A DNA stretch of 64,000 bases from Alphaproteobacteria bacterium (GTDB taxonomy: Bacteria; Pseudomonadota; Alphaproteobacteria; Micropepsales; Micropepsaceae). The stretch spans positions 120,042 through 184,041 of the forward strand of contig JADHVO010000009.1 of NCBI GenBank assembly GCA_016783965.1, read 5' to 3'. The position numbers and the translations under genes are program-made. The notes beneath the pieces were generated by a model. That model saw only the letters and a program-made list of their open reading frames with translations, was not told the DNA's origin and made no database searches. Positions 38,513 to 48,216 of this stretch are shown piece by piece. Every line of letters begins with the position of its first letter. Position 1 is the stretch's first letter.

Positions 38513-39439
38513 ATGACGAGCGATCGCGACGACTTCGAGCCCCATCACGCTTCATCGCCTACCGACCACGTTCTCACCGAACTCCAGCTTTACGGCTTCC
38601 GTCCCTTTCAGGACGAGCTCGACCCGAGGCCGCTTCCCGAGGGGAACGCCGTTGCCGGCGCCATCGCCGACATCTTCGATGCGCTGATTGTCGCCTTGCA
38701 GGACACCCGCCTCGAGCCCGACCTCGACGATCTGCTCTGGTCGACCGTCAATCTCTTCCATCGCGCCACCGGCCGGATCGAACGCGAACTCGACGACAAC
38801 GAGCAGGCGCAGCGGCGGAGCCAGCGGGAACAGGACTGCTCCGAGGTGAAGTCCGTCGAGCTGGAGCGGCTTACCGCTGAGGGCCAGACGCTGATCGAAC
38901 GCCGTGACGCCTTCGAATTGATGCGCGACCAGGCCGCCGAGCACTTCGAGCGCCATGCCGGATCATCCTGGCGGCCGCACAGCGGATCGATGGTCAACCA
39001 CCGCACCATGACCTCGGCCATGATCGACAGCCGTGATTTTCTCGCCGCCAAGCGCCGCGCAGAAACCGAAGTGATGCTGCCGGCCGGTCCGAAGATCGCC
39101 TTCACCGGCGGTCTTGACTTCAACGACCACCGGCTGATCTGGGCCAAGCTCGATCAGGTGCACGCCAAGCATCCGGACATGGTGCTGCTGCATGGCGGAT
39201 CGCCCAAGGGCGCCGAGCGCATCGCCGCCCGCTGGGCCGACCATCGCAAGGTTCCGCAGGTCGCCTTCAAACCCGACTGGACGAAACACGCCAAGGCCGC
39301 ACCGTTCAAGCGCAACGATCAGATACTCGAAGTCCTGCCCATTGGCGCCATGGTATTTCCGGGAACCGGCATCCAGGGCAACCTTGCGGACAAGGCTCGT
39401 AAGCTCGGCATCCCAGTTTGGAAGTTCGGCGGCGCGTGA
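38513..39439 (+). CDS. DUF2493 (SLOG/YspA-like) domain protein
   Basis: IAFTGGLDFNDHRLIWAKLDQVHAKHPDMVLLHGGSPKGAERIAARWADHRKV. Confidence 0.85.
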   Translation: MTSDRDDFEPHHASSPTDHVLTELQLYGFRPFQDELDPRPLPEGNAVAGAIADIFDALIVALQDTRLEPDLDDLLWSTVNLFHRATGRIERELDDNEQAQRRSQREQDCSEVKSVELERLTAEGQTLIERRDAFELMRDQAAEHFERHAGSSWRPHSGSMVNHRTMTSAMIDSRDFLAAKRRAETEVMLPAGPKIAFTGGLDFNDHRLIWAKLDQVHAKHPDMVLLHGGSPKGAERIAARWADHRKVPQVAFKPDWTKHAKAAPFKRNDQILEVLPIGAMVFPGTGIQGNLADKARKLGIPVWKFGGA

Positions 39440-39585
39440 GCGCCTTCCAACGCAACCTGCTCGCGGGAGCGGAAGTCCAGCCGGATTTCCACTCCCGTTT
39501 TCGCTCAATTTCAGCTATGCTCAGGTCGCGCCATGGTGGTGGTGGAAGGCGACCGTCAGACCTTTTCTCACGGGAGACCATCGCC

Positions 39586-40026
39586 ATGATCTTCATTGGC
39601 ATCCTCGCCAGCATCGCAGCCATCGGCACGCTCTGCTGGCTCTTGTTCACACTCGCCGTATTTGCGCTCCCGGTCTTTGCCGGCGCCACCGCTGGCGCTT
39701 GGGCTTATCAGACCGGCGCAGGCTGGACTGGCGGGATCATCGTCGGCTTTGTCGCCGCCGCGCTGACGCTCGGCATCGGTCAGTTCATACTCGTCTTCGC
39801 GCGGCCGCTCTGGCTGCGCCTCGCGGTCGCGATGGTCTTTGTCGCGCCCGCCGCTCTCGCCGGCTATCACGCCACCCATGGTATCGTGAAGCACACGATG
39901 CCTTCCGACACGTGGCAGATCGTCTTTTCCGTCATCGGCGCAATTGCGGTCGGCATCACGGCGTTCGTCCGGGTGACGGCTATGGCAGCGCCCGAACCGT
40001 CCGGGCGGGGCTTAGCGCGCGCCTGA
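39586..40026 (+). CDS. Small multi-pass membrane protein
   Basis: Several hydrophobic helices (MIFIGILASIAAIGTLCWLLFTLAVFALPVFAGATAG...). Confidence 0.6.
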   Translation: MIFIGILASIAAIGTLCWLLFTLAVFALPVFAGATAGAWAYQTGAGWTGGIIVGFVAAALTLGIGQFILVFARPLWLRLAVAMVFVAPAALAGYHATHGIVKHTMPSDTWQIVFSVIGAIAVGITAFVRVTAMAAPEPSGRGLARA

Positions 40027-40613
40027 CGCCATCAGCAGCAAAGGCGGGACCAGCGGCTGACCTCCGCAGCGCCGCTCTCGTCATCGAAACCATTGGATGG
40101 CGGTCAGCGCTGCTTCGACCTTAGCTTCGGCCACCCCGTGTCGCGTCATCGCAGTGTCCTGCTGGAGCAGTGTGACGCCATTGGGTCGCGCGATCAAAAC
40201 ATCGGTGCGCTGGCTTTCTTGCCAGAGCGGTGTCGGCATCGAGATGCGTCAGGCCTGGACGGTCGCGTGGAATCGCCGGCCGCGTTATTGCCGGGATCGC
40301 GACGGCAGCGCGCGCTCGGCCACGTTCTCCTTGATCAATCTCTGTCTAACCGACCGCTCCAAAACGGCCTCTTCAATGGGCTGATCTGGCCGAAGGCCGG
40401 CTGCGCCTCGATCGCCTATACGGCAATGGCGCCGATCGACTTTCTTCCCCTGCCGGCTGCGCCGTCATTCCTCGCGAAACAACAAAGTCGCCTGGCTGCC
40501 ATCCTCCGCTGCGCTGCGGTCGCAAGCGATGCCGCGTCGATCGCCTTCGGCCTGCCGATCGCCATCGAGGCCGCAATGGTGCGGGCTCGGAACAGAGTTC
40601 AAGGAGAACTACC

Positions 40614-40940
40614 ATGGCGACCATCGGCACCTTCAAGAAGACCGGCACCAACGAATACGTCGGCGAAATCGTCACCCTCTCGGTCCAGGCCAGAAACGTC
40701 CGCATCGTCCCGGAGAGCAACCGCTCAACCGAGAACGCTCCCAGCCACCGCGTCTTCGTCGGCCGCGCCGAGATCGGCGCAGCCTGGTCCAAGCGCTCGA
40801 ACGAAGGCCGTGACTATCTGGGCCTCAAGCTCGACGATCCGAGCTTCACCGCCCCGATCTTCGCCAACCTCTTCGACGACGAAGGCGGCGAGGGCTACAG
40901 CCTCATCTGGTCCCGCCCGAGCCGCCGCAACGCGGATTGA
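40614..40940 (+). CDS. DUF736 protein (copy 1)
   Basis: MATIGTFKKTGTNEYVGEIVTLSVQARNVRIVPE...HRVFVGRAEIGAAW. Confidence 0.88.
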   Translation: MATIGTFKKTGTNEYVGEIVTLSVQARNVRIVPESNRSTENAPSHRVFVGRAEIGAAWSKRSNEGRDYLGLKLDDPSFTAPIFANLFDDEGGEGYSLIWSRPSRRNAD

Positions 40941-40951
40941 CGCCTGGCTCA

Positions 40952-40988
40952 GGACTTGCCCCGCCCGATCGTCGGGCGGGGCAAGTCC
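40952..40988 (+). other. Strong hairpin downstream of DUF736
   Basis: GGACTTGCCCCGCCCGA-TCG-TCGGGCGGGGCAAGTCC, 17-bp perfect arms, no U-tract. Confidence 0.8.
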
Positions 40989-41119
40989 CCCTCAGGGTGC
41001 TCGTTGTTTTGCGAATTGCCGGCTTTACGTGGTGGCGGCTCGACCGCTCTGCAGGTTTCCGCCGATCCGGCCGTATAGACCGTGCGCGCAAGTTGGGTCC
41101 GACCGCGACTCACCGAGAC

Positions 41120-41365
41120 TCATGTCTCAGTGTCCTCCACCGCCTCATCGAGAAGGTCGGCAGGTCTCACGCCCAACGCTTCCGACAAATGCCACATCGT
41201 CAACAGCGTGACGTTCTGCTGGCCCCGCTCCATGCCGCTCACATAGGCGCGGTCCACACCCATTTTCACGGCGACCGCCTCCTGGCTCAGACCGGCCGCG
41301 ACGCGATACCTCCTGACGTTGGCTCCAAAAGTTCTGCGAATGTCCATCCGCAGGATAGGAGGCAA
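41120..41365 (-). CDS. XRE-family HTH regulator
   Basis: FGANVRRYRVAAGLSQEAVAVKMGVDRAYVSGMERGQQNVTLLTMWHLSEALGV. Confidence 0.9.
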   Translation of the reverse strand: MPPILRMDIRRTFGANVRRYRVAAGLSQEAVAVKMGVDRAYVSGMERGQQNVTLLTMWHLSEALGVRPADLLDEAVEDTET

Positions 41366-41366
41366 T

Positions 41367-41399
41367 CGTGCATTATAGCGCTACGTGTTATAATACACG
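41367..41399. promoter_or_regulatory. Inverted repeat/promoter of the XRE regulator
   Basis: CGTGCATTATA-N11-TATAATACACG (10/11 arm match) 2 bp upstream of the XRE start. Confidence 0.55.
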
Positions 41400-41522
41400 G
41401 CCGCGAAGCCAGCGTGCGATGCCGCCAGTGGGACCGCGCGATGCTTGAAAAGCATCGGGAAAATTTCAGCTATCGGTCTGGTTTGCATTGGCGATGCGGA
41501 TACGATCAATTAACCAAAGAAG

Positions 41523-41798
41523 ATGGGCGCATCGATGACCGTCATTGCTTTCCAGGACCGCCCGCCCGAAGGCGACCACCTGACGGGCTACGACGAAAGC
41601 CATCTTGCTCTCTATATTCGGCTCCTGGACGCTGCCGCCGAGGGTGCCGACTGGCGTGAGGCGGTGCGGATTCTTTTCGGGCTCGATCCCGATCGCGATC
41701 CCGGCCGCGCCCGGATGGTTCATGACAGCCATCTCGCCCGCGCCCGCTGGATGACCACCACGGGCTATCGCGAGCTCCTCCGCCCCCGCGTGTCATAA
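41523..41798 (+). CDS. Short ICE-backbone protein of unknown function
   Basis: LTGYDESHLALYIRLLDAAAEGADWREAVRILFGLDPDRDPGRARMVHDSHLARARWMTTTGYRELLR. Confidence 0.6.
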   Translation: MGASMTVIAFQDRPPEGDHLTGYDESHLALYIRLLDAAAEGADWREAVRILFGLDPDRDPGRARMVHDSHLARARWMTTTGYRELLRPRVS

Positions 41799-41922
41799 AA
41801 CAGGACACTCCTCCCGGTTGTGCGAGGCATCACGCCGCGCGGTTTTGGGGGCTTCCGCCGCGCCTTGTCGGCGGCAAGGCTTCGCGTAGGGGGCTACTCA
41901 AAGCGCGGACGAGGAGACGCGT

Positions 41923-42700
41923 ATGGCCGAGCCGCCGGATTGGCGATTGCAGACAACCGAACGCGCGCTGAACCGACTGGAGCGGCAAGGGTTCGCATGG
42001 GAGTTTCTGCGGCGGAATCCCGACTATCGCAGCGACTATGACCGCCTGCACAGTACGCCGCCGAGTCGGCGAGACGTTTCGTTGCTGAGGAGCGCTCCTC
42101 CGCAATGGGGGTTACGCTTTCCTGCTCAACCCCGACCTCTCCGCTCATGAGACCGCGATTTATTGGCGGCCCGAACTAATCCCCAGCGTACTGTTGCTTG
42201 AAGCTGCGCCGGCAGTGTTTCGATCGGCGCGACGGCTCGAACAACTCGACCTGACCCACGCCATGCTGCACGCGCAGCCCGGCAGTGGACCAGCGATCCT
42301 ACTGGCCGATCCCGACGGTGATCATCATCTGGTCGCCAGCGCCATCGACTCCGCCCAGCCGCTCGCCGTGTTGCTGCCGCTCGACGACGACTTCCACATC
42401 CGCGCCGAAGCGGCGTTGCGATTCCAGCGCCGTCTGTTCGGACGCGCCGCCGGCCCGCTGCCGCGCGCGCTCGCGCTCACGCCGCGTCACCGTCAACGGC
42501 TGGTGCGGATGGTGCGCGCGCTGGACGGCAGATCCTCAGGCGCCACCTACCGCGAAATCGCCGGCGTGCTGTTCGAGTCGCACCAGCAGACCGCCACCGA
42601 ATGGAAAACGTCGTCCATCCGCGCCCAGACGATCCGCTTGGTCAAGGACGGGCAGACGATGATGCACGGCGGCTATCTCCGCCTGCTTGCAGGCCGCTGA
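41923..42700 (+). pseudogene. DUF6499/DUF2285 protein split by a +1 insertion
   Basis: N-terminus DWRLQTTERALNRLERQGFAWEFLRRNPDYRSDY; C-terminus LTPRHRQRLVRMVRALDGRSSGATYREIAGVLF...WKTSSIRAQTIRLVKDG; removing one C from TTTCCTG (about 42120) restores WGLRFLLNPDLSAHETAIYWRPELIPS. Confidence 0.75.
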
Positions 42701-42830
42701 CCCGCATTCCCTGGGGTACGCGCACAGAGGGGTCTCACTCCGTCATCCACCCGGACGCCGGTGGTTCGCCATCGTGATCGCTGCTTCGCCATCGCACGCC
42801 GACGGCGCGGCCGCAGCTCCGGAGGAGACC

Positions 42831-43121
42831 ATGTCAGCAGCGCGACTCGACCCACCGCCACGCTATCTGCGCACGCCCGAGGCAGCGCGCTTCCTCGGCC
42901 TGTCGGGTCGCACGCTCGAGAAACATCGCACCTATGGCACCGGACCGGTGTATCGCAAGCTCGGCGGCCGTATCGTCTACGCCCTCGACGATCTGCAGGC
43001 CTGGGCCGATCGCGGCACAAGGCAGTCGACGTCTGATCCGGGCCACGGCGTTGTCCACCCTGCAAAACGGCAGGCGACTCCCGCCGGGGGAATGCCCGTG
43101 CGACGCGGCGGCGCGTCATGA
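42831..43121 (+). CDS. AlpA/excisionase-like HTH protein
   Basis: PRYLRTPEAARFLGLSGRTLEKHRTYGTGPVYRKLGGRIVYALDDLQAW. Confidence 0.85.
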   Translation: MSAARLDPPPRYLRTPEAARFLGLSGRTLEKHRTYGTGPVYRKLGGRIVYALDDLQAWADRGTRQSTSDPGHGVVHPAKRQATPAGGMPVRRGGAS

Positions 43122-43756
43122 TCGTCGCGCTCCTCAATCAGAAGGGCGGCGTCGGCAAGACGACGCTCGCGCTGCATCTCGCCGGTGAATGGGCTCGGCG
43201 AGGGAAGCGCGTCGTTCTCATCGACGCCGATCCCCAAGGCTCGGCGCTCGACTGGTCGCAGCAGCGAGGGCGCGAAGGCCTGCCGCGCCTGTTTGGTGTC
43301 GTCGGTCTGGCGCGAGATACGCTTCATAGCGAAGCGCCGGAACTGGCGCGCGGCGCCGATCATGTGGTGATCGACGGGCCACCGCGCGTCGCCAGCCTGA
43401 TGCGGTCCGCGCTGCTTGCCGCCGACCTGGTGCTGGTTCCGGTGCAGCCATCGCCTTTCGATGGCTGGGCCTCGGCGGAGATGCTCTCGCTGCTCGGCGA
43501 GGCGCGGATCTACCGCCCCCAGCTCGCCGCCCGCTTCGTGCTGAATCGGTGTGGAGCACGCACGGTCATTGCCCGCGAGACGGCCGAGACGCTCGCCGAT
43601 CACGATCCGCCCGTACTCACCAGCACCGTCGGCCAGCGCGTCACCTTCGCCGACGCGGCGCGCTCCGGCCGGCTGGTCTCCGAAATCAACGGACGCAGCC
43701 CCGCCGCGCGCGAAATCGTCGCGCTCTGCGCCGAGATCGGAAGGATCGCGCCATGA
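43118..43756 (+). CDS. parA: ParA-family partition ATPase
   Basis: MIVALLNQKGGVGKTTLALHLAGEWARRGKRVVLIDADPQGSALDW. Confidence 0.95.
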   Translation: MIVALLNQKGGVGKTTLALHLAGEWARRGKRVVLIDADPQGSALDWSQQRGREGLPRLFGVVGLARDTLHSEAPELARGADHVVIDGPPRVASLMRSALLAADLVLVPVQPSPFDGWASAEMLSLLGEARIYRPQLAARFVLNRCGARTVIARETAETLADHDPPVLTSTVGQRVTFADAARSGRLVSEINGRSPAAREIVALCAEIGRIAP

Positions 43757-44007
43757 CGGAGCGATCCCAGAAACGTGCCTTCACTGCACGTCCAGCCGAT
43801 CCTGAGAGCTGGGTGAAAGCCCCCGATCCGCGCCCTGCGCGCGGCGGCGAAGCCGCCAATTTCACCGCACGCCTCACTATCGACGTCACGCCCGGCATGC
43901 GCGGTCAGATCAAAATCGTCGCGTTCCAGCGCGGCGTCACCGTCGCCGACATGCTGCGCGAACTGCTCGCCCGCGAATTTCCCCCAGCCGACGGAGACAC
44001 GCCATGA
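43753..44007 (+). CDS. Small ParA-partner/RHH-like protein
   Basis: Overlaps the parA stop; FTARLTIDVTPGMRGQIKIVAFQRGVTVADMLRELLAREF. Confidence 0.65.
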   Translation: MTERSQKRAFTARPADPESWVKAPDPRPARGGEAANFTARLTIDVTPGMRGQIKIVAFQRGVTVADMLRELLAREFPPADGDTP

Positions 44008-44513
44008 ACGGCGCTCCTCATTTGCGCCGCGTGCCGCCGGCGCTCCTCTTCGACGGTCTGACCCGCGTCGAGCTGACCTGGATTGAGAAGAAGATCGAAT
44101 ACTGGGTCAGGTTCGGCCAGGACGTCCACGAACAGATTCTTGACCGCCGCCGACGCGTGGTCAGCTTCCCGCCCCATAGCGTCTTCGCCTTTGTCCGCTG
44201 GGCGGCCAACGACTTCGGCACGATCATCTCACGCATCGACATCGTGCGCGCGATCTCGCCGGGCGAACCCTATCAGACGCTCCCCTTCGTGCGCCCCGGC
44301 GGCGACATTCTGCTGCGGATGGACGGCTGGCCGAAGGTCGAGCGCGTTCTGCAGATCGTCGACGCCATCGAGGCGATCGGCATCAATCCCGCCGAGGTCT
44401 CGCCGCATCATTGGCGGCACGTTCACAATCGTCTCGCTGCCGGCCAGGAGCCACGCAGCTACACGGTCGAGCAGCATCGCGCCATCCTTCTGCGCCGCGG
44501 GGTCGAGCCATGA
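44004..44513 (+). CDS. DUF2840 protein
   Basis: LTRVELTWIEKKIEYWVRFGQDVHEQILDRRRRVVSF. Confidence 0.75.
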   Translation: MNGAPHLRRVPPALLFDGLTRVELTWIEKKIEYWVRFGQDVHEQILDRRRRVVSFPPHSVFAFVRWAANDFGTIISRIDIVRAISPGEPYQTLPFVRPGGDILLRMDGWPKVERVLQIVDAIEAIGINPAEVSPHHWRHVHNRLAAGQEPRSYTVEQHRAILLRRGVEP

Positions 44514-45055
44514 CCCGCTTTGGCTACGTCATGACGACGTACTTCACCGTGATGCTGATCGGTGGCCTCTCCTTCACCCACATCACGCCCAGGCTGATCT
44601 GGAACGCGTCCGCCAGCACCCCGATCGGACTCTATTCGCTCGAGCGGTTGCCACGCCTTGAAGTGACCGATCTCGTCGCCGTAGACGCCCCGGAGCCGCT
44701 CGCATCGTTCCTCGCCGAACGTGGCTACGTGCCGCGCGGCGTCCCCCTCATGAAACGTGTCGCCGCTCTTCCCGGGCAGCAGGTCTGCCGTACCGGCGCA
44801 CACGTCACCGTCGATGGCATCGCGATGGGCGAAGCGCTGACGCACGATCGTCTCGGCCGCGATCTTCCCGTTTGGCAGGGCTGCCAGCGCATCGCCGACG
44901 GCGAGATTCTCCTCATGAACTGGTCCGTCGAGGACAGCCTCGACGGTCGCTACTTCGGTCCGATTTCCACCCGCTCGATCATCGGCCGCGCAACACCCGT
45001 GTGGACCGATGAAGACGGTAGCGGCCGCTTCGAATGGCGCGCCGCGACGCGGTGA
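44510..45055 (+). CDS. traF: S26-family signal peptidase, TraF-like
   Basis: WNASASTPIGLYSLERLPRLEVTDLVAV...GVPLMKRVAALPGQQVC. Confidence 0.9.
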   Translation: MTRFGYVMTTYFTVMLIGGLSFTHITPRLIWNASASTPIGLYSLERLPRLEVTDLVAVDAPEPLASFLAERGYVPRGVPLMKRVAALPGQQVCRTGAHVTVDGIAMGEALTHDRLGRDLPVWQGCQRIADGEILLMNWSVEDSLDGRYFGPISTRSIIGRATPVWTDEDGSGRFEWRAATR

Positions 45056-45100
45056 ACGACGCGCTTACCCGACCTCACCGCATAGCAAAGGAGTCTTCTC

Positions 45101-45436
45101 ATGCCGCAGATCGGCGAATTCAAGCGCACAAAGAATGGCTACGCCGGCCACATCCGCACGCTCTCGCTCGACGCCGAGATCGTGCTCATCCCCGCTGAGC
45201 ACACCGACGCCGAGAATGCGCCGGACTATCGTGTTCACCACGGCAGTGATGATGGGCCTGAGATCGGCGCCGGATGGAAGCGGACCGGTGAAAAGGCAGG
45301 CGATTATGTCTCCCTGCAGATCGATGATCCCACGTTGGCCCAGCCGATCCGCGCGAACCTGTTCCAATCGACCGAGGACAAATCCGCGTGGAACCTACAC
45401 TGGAATCGTCCGCCCAAGCGCGGCGAGCGGGACTGA
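45101..45436 (+). CDS. DUF736 protein (copy 2)
   Basis: MPQIGEFKRTKNGYAGHIRTLSLDAEIVLIPAEH...GPEIGAGWKR. Confidence 0.88.
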   Translation: MPQIGEFKRTKNGYAGHIRTLSLDAEIVLIPAEHTDAENAPDYRVHHGSDDGPEIGAGWKRTGEKAGDYVSLQIDDPTLAQPIRANLFQSTEDKSAWNLHWNRPPKRGERD

Positions 45437-45439
45437 ACG

Positions 45440-46201
45440 GTGTCTGGCCCGCGCCACCAAACTGTCGTCGGGCGGCCAAACGCCGTCCGACTGACAGCCT
45501 TCCTTCTCCTTTCCGGCCTGCTCCTCGCCGTGCCGCTCAGCGCCACAGCGAACGCGCAGAATGCACCGGCCACGCGCACGGCGCCGGCCCATCCGTTCGC
45601 GGCCTACATTGAGGAGGCCGCACAGCGTTTCGGCATCCCGGCCGCTTGGATTCGCGCCGTCATGCACGCGGAAAGCGCTGGTGATGTACGTGCGGTCTCC
45701 TCTGCAGGCGCGATGGGCCTGATGCAGATCATGCCGGATACCTGGGCGGAGCTGCGCGTCCGCCATAGGCTCGGGCGTAATCCTTACGATCCGCGGGACA
45801 ACATCCTGGCCGGTGCGGCGTACTTGCGCGAGATGTATGATCGCTACGGTTCGCCGGGTTTTCTTGCAGCCTATAACGCGGGACCAGGGCGCTACGAAGA
45901 ATATCTCGCGGGCCGCCCGTTGCCGGCTGAGACCCGCGCCTATGTGGCCGCATTGGTCCCTTCCTTCGGCGGCGGTGACCTGCCCGGTGCAATCACCGTC
46001 GCCGCGGCTGATCCTCGCGCCTGGACTGGCGCGCCGTTGTTCATCACGCGGGCTGACGGCATCACCGCTGTCGATCCAGCGCAGACGGGAAGCCCTCCGG
46101 ACGAGGCTCCGGCAGCAACTCCGGTGCGCGAGACTTCCGTGATGGCCCCGCAATCTTCGGGCCTGTTCGTGGCGCGTTCGGATGGTGGAGGCCCGCGATG
46201 A
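45440..46201 (+). CDS. Lytic transglycosylase
   Basis: IPAAWIRAVMHAESAGDVRAVSSAGAMGLMQIMPDTWAELR...AGAAYLREMYDRYG...AYNAGPGRYEEYL. Confidence 0.93.
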   Translation: MSGPRHQTVVGRPNAVRLTAFLLLSGLLLAVPLSATANAQNAPATRTAPAHPFAAYIEEAAQRFGIPAAWIRAVMHAESAGDVRAVSSAGAMGLMQIMPDTWAELRVRHRLGRNPYDPRDNILAGAAYLREMYDRYGSPGFLAAYNAGPGRYEEYLAGRPLPAETRAYVAALVPSFGGGDLPGAITVAAADPRAWTGAPLFITRADGITAVDPAQTGSPPDEAPAATPVRETSVMAPQSSGLFVARSDGGGPR

Positions 46202-46445
46202 CGGCGCTTCGCACGGATCGCGGTTTGGCGGGCTCCAGCGCATCACGGAGTGCGTGGAGGGGGAAGCAGGGCAACACAACCGCACGATGGCAGGATAAAG
46301 GGGCGCGATGTGCGCCTCGGTTCGGTTGTGCTTTTTCAAGGACTTACGCAGCGATTTCGCGAGGTGCGCCTGACCGGCGCAGCCTGCGGCTTCGGCCATT
46401 TCATAAGCAAATCAGCGCCATCGCGCGATGTGCGGTCTTGCCGCT
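46202..46445. other. Candidate oriT region
   Basis: Noncoding interval before the relaxase; CACAACCG/CGGTTGTG inverted repeat (46275-46282/46323-46330); direct repeat GCGCGATGTGCG (46303-46314, 46423-46434). Confidence 0.4.
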
Positions 46446-48185
46446 ATGAGCGACGAGATCGATTTCCGCATCCGGCCAGGCCGCATCCGCTCCAGCCGCG
46501 TGCAGCGCGCCAGACCGTTCATCGCGCAAGCACTCGCCGCAGCCCAGCGGGCTGGCGGATCGGTCTCCCGCAAGGGGACGATCGGGCCGGGCCACCGCTC
46601 CCGGTTCGGTCGGGGTCAGCGGGCGTCGGTGCAGGCCAACCGGCTCATCACGTCCCGTTCGCGCGGCGCTGTCGTCAAGGCGCGCGTCGTCCGTCACGCC
46701 GGACGCGGCGCGCCGCTCGCCACCCATCTCAATTATCTGCGCCGCGAGGGCGTCACCCGGGACGGAGAGAAAGCTAGGCTGTTCGGCCCCGGTGCCGATG
46801 ACTCTGATCCGAAGGCGTTCGCCGAGCGCTGCGAGGATGACCGGCATCATTTTCGGTTCATCGTATCGCCTGACGACGCGGTGGAGATGACGGATCTCAA
46901 GACCTTCGCGCGCGATCTCGTCGGGCAGATGGAGAAAGACCTCGGCACCGAGCTCGATTGGGTCGCCGTCGACCATTGGAACACCGAGCATCCCCACGTC
47001 CACCTGATCGTTCGCGGGGTGCGCGAGGATGGCGAGAACCTCGTCATCTCCCGCGACTACATCAAGGAGGGGATGCGGGATCGGGCGCGGGATCTGATCA
47101 CCCAAGAACTCGGACCGCGCACCGATCATGAAATCCGTCGCACCCTTGAACGCCAGGTCGACGCCGAGCGCTGGACCAACCTTGATCGCCAGCTCGCGCG
47201 CGATGGCTATCGCACCGGCGTCATCGACCTCGCGCCGCACCCCAACCGACAGCCCGACGAATTCCACGCCCTCAAGGTCGGGCGCCTTCGCAAGCTGGAA
47301 TCGCTCGGGCTCGCCGACCAGGTCGGCCCCGGCCAGTGGACTGTGTCGGAGAGTGCCGAGGCGACGTTGCGTGATCTCGGCGAACGCGGCGACATCATCA
47401 AGCGCATCCATCGCGGTCTTGCCGAACGCGGCATCGAGCGCGGCGCGGCCGGCTACGTACTAGCCGGCGAAAGCCTTGACGATCCTGTCGTCGGCCGTCT
47501 CATGGCTCGCGGCCTCGACGACGAGTTGAAAGGCACGGCTTATGCCGTGGTCGACGGAGTGGACGGGCGGACCCACCACATCAAGCTGCCCGATCTCGAC
47601 GCCGCCGGTGACAGCGCGCCGGGCTCGATCGTCGAGCTTCGCAGGTTCGACGACGCGAAGGGGCAGCGCCGCGTAGCACTGGCAGTCCGGTCTGACCTCA
47701 CGATCGATCAGCAGATCACCGCGACGGGAGCTACTTGGCTTGACCGGCAGGCCATTGCCCGCGAGCCGGTTGCGCTCGGCGGCGGAGGCTTCGGTGCCGA
47801 GGTGCGCGAGGCCATGGATCACCGTGCCGAGCACTTGATCGGACAAGGCTTGGCCGAGCGTCAGAACCGCGGCGTCAGCTTCAGCCGCAACCTGATCGAG
47901 ATGCTGCGCCGGCAGGAGCTGGATGCCGTCGGCGCCAAGCTCGCCGCTGAGATCGGCCGCCCATTCAATAAGTCTGGGACTGGTGAGTATGTCGCTGGCG
48001 CCTACCAGCGGCGCATCGCGCTCGCCTCCGGTCGCTTCGCGATGATCGACGACGGCATTGGCTTCCAGCTCGTGCCCTGGTCCCCCTCGCTCGAAAAGCA
48101 GCTCGGCCGCCATGTCTCCGGCCTCGCCCGGAGCGATGGTGGAATCGATTGGAGCTTCGGCCGCAAGCGGGGGCTGGGCCTGTGA
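46446..48185 (+). CDS. Relaxase (VirD2-like/DUF3363)
   Basis: VVRHAGRGAPLATHLNYLRREGVTRDGE...WNTEHPHVHLIVRGVREDGENLVISRDYI. Confidence 0.92.
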   Translation: MSDEIDFRIRPGRIRSSRVQRARPFIAQALAAAQRAGGSVSRKGTIGPGHRSRFGRGQRASVQANRLITSRSRGAVVKARVVRHAGRGAPLATHLNYLRREGVTRDGEKARLFGPGADDSDPKAFAERCEDDRHHFRFIVSPDDAVEMTDLKTFARDLVGQMEKDLGTELDWVAVDHWNTEHPHVHLIVRGVREDGENLVISRDYIKEGMRDRARDLITQELGPRTDHEIRRTLERQVDAERWTNLDRQLARDGYRTGVIDLAPHPNRQPDEFHALKVGRLRKLESLGLADQVGPGQWTVSESAEATLRDLGERGDIIKRIHRGLAERGIERGAAGYVLAGESLDDPVVGRLMARGLDDELKGTAYAVVDGVDGRTHHIKLPDLDAAGDSAPGSIVELRRFDDAKGQRRVALAVRSDLTIDQQITATGATWLDRQAIAREPVALGGGGFGAEVREAMDHRAEHLIGQGLAERQNRGVSFSRNLIEMLRRQELDAVGAKLAAEIGRPFNKSGTGEYVAGAYQRRIALASGRFAMIDDGIGFQLVPWSPSLEKQLGRHVSGLARSDGGIDWSFGRKRGLGL

Positions 48186-48216
48186 ACAGCGCACCTCATC
48201 AAGAAAGGACTCCGCT

